Part shown: in pieces, positions 14,401-28,300 of the stretch
Layout of the letters: the number at the start of each line of letters is the position of its first letter
Numbering within the stretch: position 1 is the stretch's first letter
Source of the DNA: Antilocapra americana
Lineage: Eukaryota > Chordata > Mammalia > Artiodactyla > Antilocapridae
Assembly (NCBI GenBank): GCA_007570785.1
Contig: ML660774.1
Span: forward strand, 11,810,476 to 11,874,475
Length of the DNA stretch: 64,000 bases
Direction of reading: 5' to 3'
Position numbers and translations under genes: made by a program
The notes under the pieces: generated by a model
What the model saw: the letters and a program-made list of their open reading frames with translations, nothing else
Told to the model about the DNA's origin: nothing
Databases searched by the model: none

Positions 14401-17400
14401 TACTCTGTCCTTGTAACATGGTTAATGTGAAGTGAAAGTCACTCATTCACGTCTGATTCTTTGCAACGCCATGGACTATACAGTCCATGAATTCTCTAGG
14501 CAAGAATACTGGAGTGGGTAACCTTTCCCTTCTCCAGGGGATCTTACCAACCCAGGGATCAAACCCAGGACTCCTGCATCGCAGCCAGATTCTTTACCAG
14601 CTGAGCCACAAGTGAAGCCCAAGAATACTGGAGTGGGTATCCTATCACTTCTCCAGTGGATCTTTCTGACCCAGAAATCGACCTGGAGTCTCCTGCATTG
14701 CAGGTGGATTCTTTACCAACTGAGCTATCAGGGAAGCTCCATGGTTAACATGGCCACTGATAATTAAGACCCAACTCCAGTCTTCTGTGCAACCAAATGT
14801 GGCCATATAACTAGCTGGATTCTAAATATAAGTGGAAATGGCATCAGCAACTTTGAGAAAGTGTCTTTAAGAAAAAGACATCTACTTCCATTCCTCTTTT
14901 CTACTTTCTTTGGTCTGCTGCCTGGAATGTAGACATGATGGCTGGAGCTGAAGCAGCCATTTTAGGTCAAGAAGTAACACTGGGAATAGAGGCTACATAT
15001 ATCAGAGTAACAGGATAGGAATGCTGGGTGCCCAGCAGCTGTAGAGTAGCTACAGACTTTCAAAGTGGGAAAGATTAGGTAAGTTGTTATTTTACTGTTG
15101 TTGTTTCTGGTGGCTGACATAACGAACCACTAATACAATAATTATAATAGAAACATGTCTACCTTCAGCTCTATCTTTCTATCTATCCACCTATCTACCA
15201 TCCATCCATCCTTGTGTCTGACTCCAAAGCAGAAGTGGAACATATAACATATTTAATATTGTAAATATAATACTCATAGAGTGGAAAACTAATATTTCCC
15301 AAGTAAAAATCCAACTACTTAACATATTAATACAAAAAACCCACAAGGCTCAATAAGTTTGCAATATTAATAAAAAGACATAAAACTCATTCTTCAGACA
15401 GCAATATTTCAGATTTCCATCTTTAGGAGATGACTATACTAATATTTTAACTTACTTCTTTTGAAGGATTCATTGGTAATGTAAAGATAGTTTTCCAATA
15501 CGACCAGACAAACATCGCAAAAAGTAGATGATAAGCAATCAGGCACACGACTAAAATGAGAGAAACAAAATTATCACTGTAGTATGCAAACATACACTAA
15601 AATCATGGTATTAACAAAAGGTGTGCTTGTTCTGAAATAACCAAATAATTTAATTATTTGGTTACTATCCCATGATTAGAACCCTCCCATGTGTAGACAG
15701 GCCCATCCACTGGCAAAATAGCTACAGGGACTCTCTTAAATTATAAAAATAAAGAATTTATGCCTGCAACTTTAAGCTATAAACACAGTGTTATACAAAT
15801 GTTAAAACTTTCAGGCTTTAATAACTTTGCTTCACTAACAAAGAATAGCAAAAGCAAAATAAGTTGTTTGCTTATTTTGCTCAGCCTGAGTCAAATATGG
15901 TGGCCCTGTTTCAGTGACTGCAGTTTTAACCAGAGATCATCTGAACAAAGAGAGAATTCCTCCAAGAGGAGTTTAAGTTTCTTATTGATCACATGCAATG
16001 ATTAAGAAAAGCATTCTGAATATTCTTCTTAGACAATGCACACAAACACACTTCGTGTTGTGTTTTGGTCTTGAAATCCTATACAAATCTAAAATATTAA
16101 TTTGGTACCCAGTGTATTGGATAATACTTTAACATACACCTTAATTGTGTAGGAAAAAATACGTGAATTTAAAATGTAGCCTGTTTGGTATTTTTAAACC
16201 TTAACAGCAATTTCAGCTTTTTAAAAGAAGATGATATTTCTGTTACAGAATCATCAAAACATCCAATTATCTAATAAGGCACCTAAAATCAGTGTGAGAT
16301 GATCAAGGAATACAGCCAGTGACCTTTTTCATGAATTATGTAGGTGACTCAGGTACAGGGTCATACTCTGTGCTGAAACAGGAGATTGTTGATATTCCTC
16401 TCTGGAAGCCACAGAAGTCTTTGGCACAAGACTGCCCTTCAGGCTAGAGGTCTCTGCCAAGTGTCTCAGAGCATTCAGCCTGGATGTCTTTTACCGCATC
16501 TTGACTCCAACATTCTCAAAGTATCATTTATTAATTCCAGTCAAATCTAAATGAATGCTATTTGTTTTTTCAAACTATCTTTAAAATTTCAGATCTAAAG
16601 AAATGATGTATCTTACCTTGTTCTCCAATGTTTTCCATGGACACTACAGAAGCAGAGAAAAGAGACAGGCAATATGTTATATGAAGCTTATAGCAAACAC
16701 AGGGCCTGAAAGAGACATAAGATCTTGGGTAGGTTAATAATTTAGCTCTTTTCAAGCCAACGTTCTTTAAATATTTGTTAGACTGTTTAGAGAGGTGAAT
16801 ATTGTGGGAGAGGTGGGGAGGGGAGGCTGGGCCTTCAGCCAGGCCCTGCTGGGCATCCTAGCCTTGACTCCCATGCAGGAGAGAAATCCCGTCAAGTGTG
16901 GCCCTGGTGAGTCTTCCTCTTTTATTGATTGGTTTCTCAGGTTTCCTTCCGACTACAGAGTTCAGATAGAGGTTCGCTAGCTCATCACGCTCCCAGAGAC
17001 ATTGATTGCTCTTTGTAAATTGGCAACCACTGAGTTAGCCCTCCAGAAGGAAAACAAAAACATCATGTCTACTGCACAGACTTCTCTTGCCGGATTTCTG
17101 AAAGTACAAATTCTTAACGCCCAATGGCTAACTGCTTCCTAGCATACAACTAGGGGCCTGAGAAACTGCCATCTCTGAGGGGCTGCTGTGAATACTGCGA
17201 GGTGGCAGGTAGATGAGGACAGGGGCCACAGAGCTCAAACCAGCTGGGAAAAGAAACCCGACTCAGTAACCCTAGCCGTTCTTTCTTTCTTTCTTTTTTT
17301 GTCATTTACACTTTCTGTTTTATATTGGAGTATTGCTGACAAACAACGTTGTGATAGTTTCGGGTGGACAATGAAGGGTCCCAGCCACACATATATAAGT

Positions 17401-20400
17401 ATCCATTCTCTCTCAACTGGAGAAGGAAATGGCAATCTAATCCAATATTCCTGCCTGGGAAATCCCATAGACAGAGGACAGAGGAGCCTGGCAGGCTACA
17501 GTCCCTGGGTTTGCAAGAGTTGGACACGACTTAGTGGCTAAACCACCAATCACTATCATTCTGCTCCAAACTCCCCTCTGATCCAGGCTACTACATAACA
17601 TTGAGCAGAGTTCCCTGTGCTATGTTCCCATAGGGAACAGTAGGTCCTTGTTGTTTATCCATTAAAAAATAGCAGTGTGTAAATGTCCGTTCCAAACTCC
17701 CTAACTACCCCTTCGCCTCATCCTTCCCCCTTGGCAACTATATGTTCTCTAAGTCTTCTGTACTGTCTGCTTGCTTCGTTTCCCACGTGGTCTCTCTCCA
17801 TTTGTACTAAAGTCTTTGGGACATTCTGCCTTATCTCAGTAGTAGCAAGTCAAGATATGACTTTGTTTCGATGCATTTTTGTTCCTATTCAGCAATTAAA
17901 AGGCAGACAGTATTTTCAGCCTTTGTCCTGGAGTATAATTTCATTTGCATTAGGAACATTGGAATCAGAAGGTAATGTTGTGAGAGATTTTTAAGATTTC
18001 CTGATCAGACCAACCTCCTTCCCCAGAGGGCTACAGTTCAGTCATTTCTAGAGCCAGTGGGAACCACAGTTTTGGAGAGCAGCCCATTCCCTTCCTGGAC
18101 TGATTTAAAAACGACTGTAAGATCAGGGTGCGCCAAAATGAACCGCCTGTGGATCCTACCTATGATATCCAGGCTCCCAATATGTAGCTATAAACAGAAA
18201 ATCTAAAAGGCAGATCTTCATATGTTCTTTTGTAGCCCCCAACATAGACGATTTCCAGATTTCTCACCAATCTTGCTGTGGCTCCTTTAAATATTTCCTG
18301 GTCTCTCAATTTCTGCTAACATTCCCTATCCCCAGGATGGGAGAGGCAGAATGAAATGATCTTTGACTCACAAATGGCCCAAAACACAAGTGTGCTCGCC
18401 CCTCAGAGGTGAGAGGGAGTCAGGGCACTTTCTCACAGAATCCCTTAAGTGGCTGATGTAGGGCAGAGGAAGGACGGAGCTGTCTTCTCTGTCTGACCCC
18501 ACTACTCCCGTCACGCATTTCTCTCTAAACCCTGACTTCCCCTTCTTCAAAATGCTCTCAAATTGACACTACAGTTCTTCCTTGGATCAAAATTTCTACC
18601 CTTGCAGCTAATCAAAGGAAATGCAAAAGCAATTTGAATCCATTTGTGCATTTATGTATGCATGACCCTTAATGACCATTCCAGAGGTTCTGGTGTTTTA
18701 AAGAAAATGTATTTGCTAACCCATGACTCTAGTTGTCAGAACTGAAACAGTAAAACAAAGTGACATTAAAAAAAAGTATGATCAGTATGAGGTAATAAGT
18801 TTTTTGTCCTGGACTGTTAATATATTGGCTGGATATGCATTCAAAGATATCTTCTGAAAAGCTATTTCTGTCCTTCACAGCTTGCTTTTCTTTAATGTAC
18901 TTCAAAATTCACAGATTTTTTTTTCAGTTAAATAAGTTACTCGTGGATGCATGTTTATGGTAAATAATTCCGATAACATTTGTAAGGTAAAATGTGAAAT
19001 CCAAAAAGGTTGTATCAATTATACTCCCACAAAAATTCTGAGCCTATCAAATTTCCTATGAATGTAAAATGTCTTTAATTTTTGTCAACATTTTGGCCAA
19101 AATAAAAAATCACTGTTTTAGTATTCATTTCCCTGATTACTAGTGAACTTTAAAGAATAATTTTTATTAAAAAATAAAATGATTGGTTTTTCTTATCTCT
19201 TTTGATTTTTCCTATCTCTTGTACTTTTTGAGAGTGTTTTATATACTTTGTGAAGTAATCCCATATTTGTTACATATGTTCTAAATAAAGTTGTGTATAA
19301 TAAATACTAGTAAAAATAAACAATCTGCCTGCGATGCAGGAGACCTGGGTTTAATCCCTGGTTCAGGAAGATCCCCTGGAGAAGGAAATGGTGACCCACT
19401 CCAGTATTCTTGCCTGGAGAATCCCATGGACAAAGGCACCTGATGGGCTACAGTCCATGGGGTCACAAACAGTCAGACAGGACTGAATGACTAACACTTT
19501 CTTTAAATAGCAGTGCCAAAACTTTGAAACTGACCAAATACATTTCACTAACAGATATATGGACAGACCACATATAGTTGTACTTTATTATATTGAGAAA
19601 ACTGATGTTCTTGCAACCATGTTTATCTCATTATGAGGTCAATGGTTTATCTTGTAATTTTTCCCTTCTTAGCTGCACCAAGTGGCATGTGGGAATTTAG
19701 CTCCCTGACCAGGGATCAAACCCAAGTCCCCCCACAGTGGAAGCTTGGAGTCTTAACCACTGGACCACCTGGAAAGTCCCTGTCTTGTAATTTTCAACTG
19801 TCAGTTTCAATATATCCCTTTCTTATGACAAAACCAGATAGAATATAATGTTATTTTCTATTTTGTTCATAAATAACCATTTAAGGTTATTTACTCACGT
19901 TTCCAATACATATATATTAATATATAAGTACAATATATGGAAAATACAGGCCCAATTTTGGAAAAAATAGATGTTAAGTTAAATGTATTTTAATTATTTA
20001 TATCAACATGAGAATTCAATAGCAATACTGATCATATTTATGACAGATCTTCTAAAAATAATATTGGATTTTAATGTGAATTTTGAGTTTTATCCAGTAT
20101 TACTTAATTATTTCACAGAATTTCAGTTTGGTCTGCTGAAAAATTAGGCTGATACTTATTCTCCAACTTTACACATATAGAAATTTCGAATCTTTTATAA
20201 ACATCTTTACTATATTTTCTAATAACCAGTTTTTGAGGTAAATGAACATAGCTATTTATATTTTTATTATAAGAAAATGGAGGCAGATTAGCTTTACTAC
20301 AAGTCACAATGAGCAGCACATTAGTTATTTCTATCTGAGAATTTTTTTTTTCAATTTTAAAGTTTTATGCATATGACAAAAATATTATGACTTTGGGCTC

Positions 20401-22342
20401 TGCTGGATCTTATTAAAATTAGTTCCTCTTTGAAGCAAAACAACTAGCACAGAGCATCTGTCTCATAATTGTTTGCTGAATAAAAACATTCACAAACAGA
20501 AGTAAACACCATGAATCTGAATCACGTCAAAGCGGAATCCCGATGCAGACCTATGAGAAACAATTCTTTCTTCCATGGACTCGAAAATTTCAAGAACAGA
20601 GTTACTTCTTTTACCTGTCATCTTAGCACATTGTAGAAACTCAACTAGCAATCTGCAAAACCAAAAGCAACCTGTCTGTAATGCCTGCTAGCTTACACCC
20701 CCTAAAGTGAAGACAATACCTCATTACACAAAGGAGAGACAGAAGGCCAAGGGGTTCCTGATCCCCTAAAAAGTAAATCTTGGAAGAAGACATTGGTTTC
20801 AACTGGGCTTCAAGCAACTTTAAAAGAAGACAGAAAGGTTTTATACATTTATAAAGTTTTGGCCTCTTAATTTTGACTCTTCCTTAGTATCTTTTTTTTA
20901 ATAGGTTAGTGTGTCAAAAAGAAAAACAACCTTACTAAGCTTAACAGAACTAAAGAGCAAAAACTCCAGATAAAGACAGGCAAAGCCCCACTCCATCTCT
21001 GCCACCTGCTAGTTTACACTATTTAATAGATACCCCATCACGAAGTGAGTGCAGTAGTAACAAATGCAGTATTACTAGAGCTGCTGTGGAATTAAAAGAG
21101 GTAATAAGTGGAAAGTACTTAACACAGTCTGGCACACAGTAAGCCCTCCAAATATACCAGCAATTATAACACATGATAGCCAATTCTGTGAATACTAACT
21201 CTAAAAGATATCATATGGGAAAAGGGACCACAAATGAAGAAAAAGTACAGAGAAAGTTATATTTGTACAAACCCCTGAAAGACATCCATGCAAAATTCTG
21301 CCTGCAGATAGACTTTACAAGGTGAAAAATAACTTAGATTTCCTATCTTGCCTTTAATATAGATGTGTCCTTCCAGAAACCTGGTAGTAGAAACAAAGCT
21401 GGTGGGACTCATCCTTACAGAGGGTGGTGGTGAGACACGAAAATCCTATTGCGGATATGGCAGTCAGTCCACAGGAGACCTTCACTTTAAAGGGACAAGA
21501 CCTAGTTTGGATGTGACACCATCTGTTCAACATAATGAATAAAAACAATGACTTTAAAAAAAAAAACGCCTACATCTTGTAATCATTCCAGAGAATTAGA
21601 TGTAGTTTACAGCTGGCAATATGAGCACCACTGTTCTTACACTAGAATACTTCCCCTGCCCAAATCTGGTGGCCACCTAGATACACAGGATAGTCACACT
21701 GTGGGACATGATTCTAATTTTCATTCCAGAAGTATATCTGCCTAATTTTATCTTGGGTTAGCCTAATTTCTTTCTGGTTTCTTAGCCTACAATGATAATA
21801 TTTTGCTTTGGAGATTTCTAATTTTCCAATCTACCTGCAGGACGTAAAACTCCTCCCTGATTAACTGCAGTACAAGGAGGAAACAAGAACTCTGCCTTGT
21901 TGAAAGAGCCGAAAGAATTAAAGTACTTTCTTGGCACTGGTGGTATATTGGAAGAGAGAGAGTAGGAATGATAAATTATTACCAGTGTTAGCAAGAATGT
22001 TCCTTTTAGCAAGAGTGAAATAAAGGCCTTTAAGAATTACATCTTGGAACCTGGAACCATCAAGAAACTTCGAGGCTGGTAGACTGGGCATCCAGTTGTG
22101 TCTTCTGGCTCCGCTTTCTACAGCTTAACCCACTGCAAAGTGGGATGTTAGAGAAAATCAGTTTAGAACGGATGTGTGATACTTTTTGTTGTAGTGTTGA
22201 TCCTTAAGAAGCTCTTGTGTCAAAATCAAACAGGTAAAACCAAGGATGAAGAGTCAGACTGTCAGCCAAAGTAGTAACCCCTAACATACAAAAGGGTGAA
22301 AAACTGCTTCTTGTTCCAAACCTGGCTTAAGTAAACATCCCT

Positions 22343-22390
<48 letters not shown>

Positions 22391-25300
22391 GATATACTTC
22401 ACTTATCTCTTCTGCACAAATCATCAAGTTACATTTAATCCAAGGGTCAGTAAACTACAGTTCTCAATCCAAATACAGCCAGCCACCTGTTCCTATAAAC
22501 ATAGCTCAATATTAGAGAAATGCAAATCAAAACTGCAATGAGATATCACCTCACACAGGTCAGAATGACCACCATCAAAAAGTCTACAAACAATAAATGC
22601 TGGAGAGGGTGTGGAGAAAAGGGAACCCTCTTGCACTGTTGGTAGGAATGTAAACTGATACAGCCACTATGGAAGATGGTATGGAGATTCCTTAAAAAAA
22701 AAACTAGGAATAAAACCACCATATGACCCAGCAACACCACTCCTAGGCATATACACTGAGGAAACCAAAATTGAAAAAGATACATGTACCCCAATGTTCA
22801 TTTCAGCACTGTTTACAATAGCTAGAACATGGAAGTAACCTAGATGTCTATCAACAGATGAATGGATAAAGAAGTTGTGGTACATATACACAATGAAATA
22901 TTACTCAGCCATAAAAAGGAATGCATTTGAGTCAGTTCTAATGAGGTGGATGAACCTAGAGCCTACTATACACAGTGAAGTAAGTCAGAAATAGAAAGAT
23001 AAATATTGTATACTAATGCATATTTATGGAATCCAGAAAGGTGGTACCAATGAATTTATTTGCAAGGCAGCAATAGACAAACAGGCATAGAGAACAGACT
23101 TACGGACACAGGGAGAGGGTGAGATGTATGGAGAGAGTAACATGGCAACTTATACTGCCATGTGTAAAATAGATAGCCAATGGGAATTTCCAGGATGTCT
23201 CAGGGAACTCAAACAGGGGCTCTGTATCAACCGAGAGGGATGGGATGGGGAGGGAGATGGGAGGGAGGTGGCCTTATGTACATCTACGGCTGATTTACAT
23301 TGATGTTTGACAGAAAACAATAAAATTCTGTAAAGCAATTATGCTTCAATTAAAAAATAAATAAAATATTTTTAAAAGAGAGAGACAGAACTGATAGGTG
23401 TGTGGGTGTATGTGTGCATGCACGCGTGTGCATGTGTGCTGAGAGAGAGGGAGGGGAGTAGGGAGGAGGGAAAGGCAGAGAGAGAGAGAGAGAGAGGGAA
23501 AGGGGGTAGAGAATGAATATTAATTTAAATATTGCCTTACATGGTTACGGGGCTGGCAAGTCCAAAATCTACAGAGCAGGCGGGCAAGCAGGAGCCAGGG
23601 AAGACGACTGTCGCAATCTTGGATTTGAAAGTAGTCCAGAGGCAGAGGTGCCTCCTCTTCAAGGGATCTCAGTCTTTGCACTTAGTGCCCTCAACTGATT
23701 AGATGAGGCCACCTACATTCTAAAAGGTAACCAGCTTTACCCAAAGTCTATTGACTCAAATGTTAATCACATCTGAAAATGGCTTCACATAGCCAGGACA
23801 AGAGGGGAGTCTGGGGGAGAATGTATACATGTACGTGCTTGGCTGAGGCTCTTTGCTGTCTACCTGAAACTACTACACCACTGTTAATCAGCTATACTTC
23901 AATATAAAATTAAATTAAAAAATAAAACAGCAACAGTTAACAACTGGCTACCATAGCCTAGCCAAGCTGACACAGAAAATTAATCCTCACACCTTGAATC
24001 TGTAATCTAATTTTATTTTGGAAACAGTCTATTAAGAAGACATGCGTTGATCTTTTGTATCGGTTCTGAAGCCAAATTTATTATTCATTATAAATAAATT
24101 GGAATTATAGCTAGCAAATGAAACGTATATACCTGCTAGACAGAAAAGAACAATAAAATCCTTTGTCATACTCTAAAAACTTGACTACAAATAATCCTAT
24201 CCAAATTATATATACATCCACATGATTGCCTAGGGATGCTCTCCAATCCTATTCTCTATGCAGCTCTAAATATATTAGAGTCGATTCAGTCTAGACTGAT
24301 TTAAATTCAATCTTGATTAAAAGTGAAGGTTCATCTCAAAGATCCATCCAGTCCTATATTTTACCAGCTGGTTTTCAAAAATTTTGCTTTGGTGATTATA
24401 CAATTGAGAGTTTGCTGTCAAAAATGTTACCTAGTGATAAGTACCACTCACCCTCCCCCACTGTTAAACTGTCAGTAACTTGAACCTAGTTCAACTGTTA
24501 GTCCTAAGTACATACAAACCCAAAACTTCAGATGCTAAAACCTGCCTTCATAGTAGGTAAAAAAAAAAAAAAAAAAGTACTTTCTCTCTTAAATTAGCAA
24601 AGAACAGTTACATAATTTTTTCCAGAACAATTTTGTTTTGGGGTATTTTCAACACAAATGTATACTGCTGTGATCTTTTTATTTCTTTTCTTGATTTGAA
24701 TTTTCTTTTTCTTGTCTTCAAATTCAAACTCTCTGTTTTGGAGGACTAATTTGCTTGTATTGCATAAACACAGTACTTTTTCTCTATAAATCCACTAGGG
24801 CAGTCTCACACAGATACATCTTAGTCCCATAGATTCTGTCTGATAATGAAGAACCCAAAAGTAAAGAACTGGTTCCAGTGAGGATAACTTTACAGCCAAA
24901 CTCTATGTTTTTTCTGCTGATCTTTAGCTCACTTACTGGAAAACATTTCACTGATTATACCACAGTCACAGCACTGAGGATAAGATGGTAAGTGAGACTA
25001 CCCTCCTCTGCTCAAAAAGCTCAGAGTTTATGGGACCATTTTAGTTAGAAGCTGAAACTGATGAGAAAAAAACAAAACAAAACAAGGACATTAAAACAGT
25101 AAAACAATTTCAATTAACCTAACAGAAGCAGCTCAGATTCAGAAAATTAAGATGAAAACAGGAATAGCACTACAAATATATTCTACTATCTCCTGTCCTA
25201 ACAACATCTCTCCTTTGAGACCTCATGTCTTTAGCTGTCATTCCATTTTGCTTGTTCTTTCCCAGGAAAACTTACTTTAATAACATCTAAATGCACGGCC

Positions 25301-28300
25301 TCTACCCCCCTAATTTCTTGTTACTTTCTCGATCAACACCAGCTAGTTCTGCACCCCCAACATTCCGCTGCTATCAGTCCCATCAAGGTCACCAACATTC
25401 TCTCTACAAAATCTCAGTACTCAAGTTACTCTAACAGAAGTAATTGCTCTCTTTTCGAAATGCTCTGTTGAACTGACAGTGAATTCTTTGGTGAAACTGG
25501 CCAGTGAAAACCCCTGGAAGCAGGATCCTCTGTCCTTCTGGCTATTTTCCAAGAAGCCTTAGTTTTGAAAGGAACAGAGATCAGAATTGGGGCAGTAGGA
25601 GAAATACACCAAATCATTCCCATGGTCACGCTGCTGCTAGACCATTTTAATGACAGCGTAAAGAAAAATATATTATTCACATTGATATTTCAGTTAAATT
25701 TCAACTGCATTCTTTTCTTCCTAAGACATGTTTTTAAATTTATTTTCTTTACAACAAACTTACTTACATCTTTAAGTCTTTATCAAACTGTATTTTCCTT
25801 TGTGATCCTCACATGTCATTGTGATTTTACTGACAGCTGAAGCCTCTGCCTTCCTGGCTGATAACCTCATCTCATGCCATTCCCCATCTCATTCTCTGCA
25901 CTTGGGCCACTCTGGCAGCAGTTTCTTAGCACAATCTGAAATTGTTTTTCTTTGTTCCTTTTCCATCTCTGTCACCGAGGTTTGACTCCTGGCTGTGCCT
26001 GGGGTTGATGTTTTATCTCAGCCAAATTATTTATGCTCACCTCAGCCTTACCTTAATATTTACTTATTGGGCTGCATTGAGAATCCACTAGGTAATATAA
26101 GTAAGAGCACCTAGAATAGAACCTGGTACTTATGAGGAGCTCACTAGATGTTAGCTGACTATGGAGTATAAATACAGTAAATCGCTAAACAGTGAAACGT
26201 TGAGAGGAGGAGCTCCCCAAAGTTGAGTGTTAACAGTTTTACAAACAACCTGAAGAAAGAAGCACATGATGCATTTTTAGCTTGCTACCATTTTCTGGAG
26301 AGTGAAATGCCAAGTAGATGGGAGTAAATTGCTGGAAAAACAAGTGAATAAGCAAAAAAAAAAAAAAAATGCAGGTGAATTACAATGTGGGCAAATTAAC
26401 ATAATGAGAAAACAGTAAATCAGTGAATTTAAAAACTACATATTCTTTCTTTATTCCTTCCAGAGCTCCTCTCTCAACTTTGCCTCTACCCCCACCCAAC
26501 CAAGGCCTGTTCATGTTCTCACAGGGCTTGAGAGGCATCAGCATCTCACTGTGAGGACTGGAGGAACTGTATGATTTTGGGGGAAATCAGCAGTAAAGAA
26601 CCTGCTTGCAGCACAGGACACACGAGAGATGCGGGTTTGATTCCTGAGTCAGAAAGATCCCCTGCAGAAGGAAACGGCAACCCACTACCCACTCCAGGAT
26701 TCTTGCCTGGGAAATCCCATGGACAGAGGAGTCTAGCAGGCTACAAGCCATGGGGCCACGAAGAGTTGGACACAACTGGGCAACTAACACACACACACTG
26801 TATGTAAAATAGATAATAAGAAACCTACTGTATAGCACAGGGAATGCTACTCAATACTCTAATGGTCTGTATGGGAGAAAAATCTAAAAAAAAGGCCGAT
26901 AAATGTATATGTATAGCTGATTCACTTTATTGTACACCTGAAACTAACACAACATTGTAAGTCAACTATACTCTAATAAAAGTTATAAAAAAATATCAAA
27001 CATGTTACGATCCAAAAGGTTATTCAAGTCATGTGTTATCTGGGTGGTCAGGCTTCATATCAGCCATCAGGAGCCTCTGTAATGCTTAATGTACCTGAAA
27101 CAACACCACAAAACTATCAATGAATAAAAAGTCGCTACTCGGCCTCAAGCGAGCCTTTTTTAATTTGCTGCATCCACATTCCCCTCCCTTCTACCAGGTA
27201 GACAGGAGGTTGCCCTCTTTCTCTTTCCCTACCTGCTAGGCTGTGAGAGCAGATGTTCCTCCCACCCCAAGTCTTCAGTGATGGCTCCTGTATTAGTCAG
27301 TTTGGTAAAGTACCGCAGACTGGGTGACTTCTACATCAAACAGCTATTTCCTCACAGCCCTGGAGGCATCAAGTTCAAGGTCAAGGTGTCAGGAGGACTG
27401 ATTCCTTCTGAGCCCTCTCTCTTTAGATTGTAGATGACCATCATCTCCCCGTATCGTCATAGAGTTTCCTTTCTGTCCATCTTTAGATCGAAATTTCCTT
27501 TTTTTACAAGGACACCAGTCATACTGAATTAGGGTCCACCCTAATGACCTCATTGTAACTTAATTACCCCTTTATAGACCTTATCTCTAAATTCTGATGT
27601 CCTGCAAGTTAAGACTTCAACCTAAGAACTTGGGGGAAGACACAATTCAGCCCGTAACACTCTCTGAAATAAGACTGTGGGCTTAGGACTTCCCTGATGG
27701 TTCAGCGATTGAGATTCTCAAGGTGACATTGGTTCGATCCCTGGTCTGGGAAGATTCCACGTTGCTGTGAAGCAACTAAGCCCATGCGCCACAACTACTG
27801 AGCCTGTGCTCCGGAGCCCCAGAGCCACACCTGCTGAGTCCACGTGTCCTAGGGCTCGGGCTCTGCAACCCAAGAAGTCACCGCAGGAAGGACCCCAGCA
27901 CCACAACAAAGAGTAGCCCCAACTTGCCGCAACCAGAGAAAAGCCAGTGCAGCCACGAAGACCCAGCACCGTCTAAATAAACAAAGATGGCAGCTAGAGG
28001 GGTAAAGACTGAGTGGGGGTGACAGAGCACCAGGTAAGGGGTGATGGTCCAGTGACAAAGGGTGAGAATAAAGGAATGGAGTGTTTTGCTAAAAGTTTAC
28101 TATAGGCCAGGAATTGCACTAAATTTTTTCAAATGTTTATCTCATTGAAACTTTACAACAATCTGTAAGGAAGGTATGACTGTCATAATCTTGAAACCTG
28201 GGAAGACAGTCTCACAGAAGTACAGTAACTTTCCTAATGTCATTCAGTTATAATCTATGATGCTAGGATCTAGATGGGGCTTCCCTGGTGGCTCAGATGG

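Larger units (their letters stand above)
8189..15455 (-). other. ZDHHC2: ZDHHC2 intron 3
   Basis: A 7267-bp GT-AG intron with L1, L2 and Bov-tA insertions listed separately. The stretch 12500-14420 has no confidently assigned repeat; 13200-13950 is less AT-rich and purine-rich at its end (13880-13960), and its open frames look non-coding. Confidence 0.88.

Noticed and set aside
22345..22389. Possible CRISPR-like array
   Set aside because: A simple (AC)n microsatellite without spacers in a mammalian genome.
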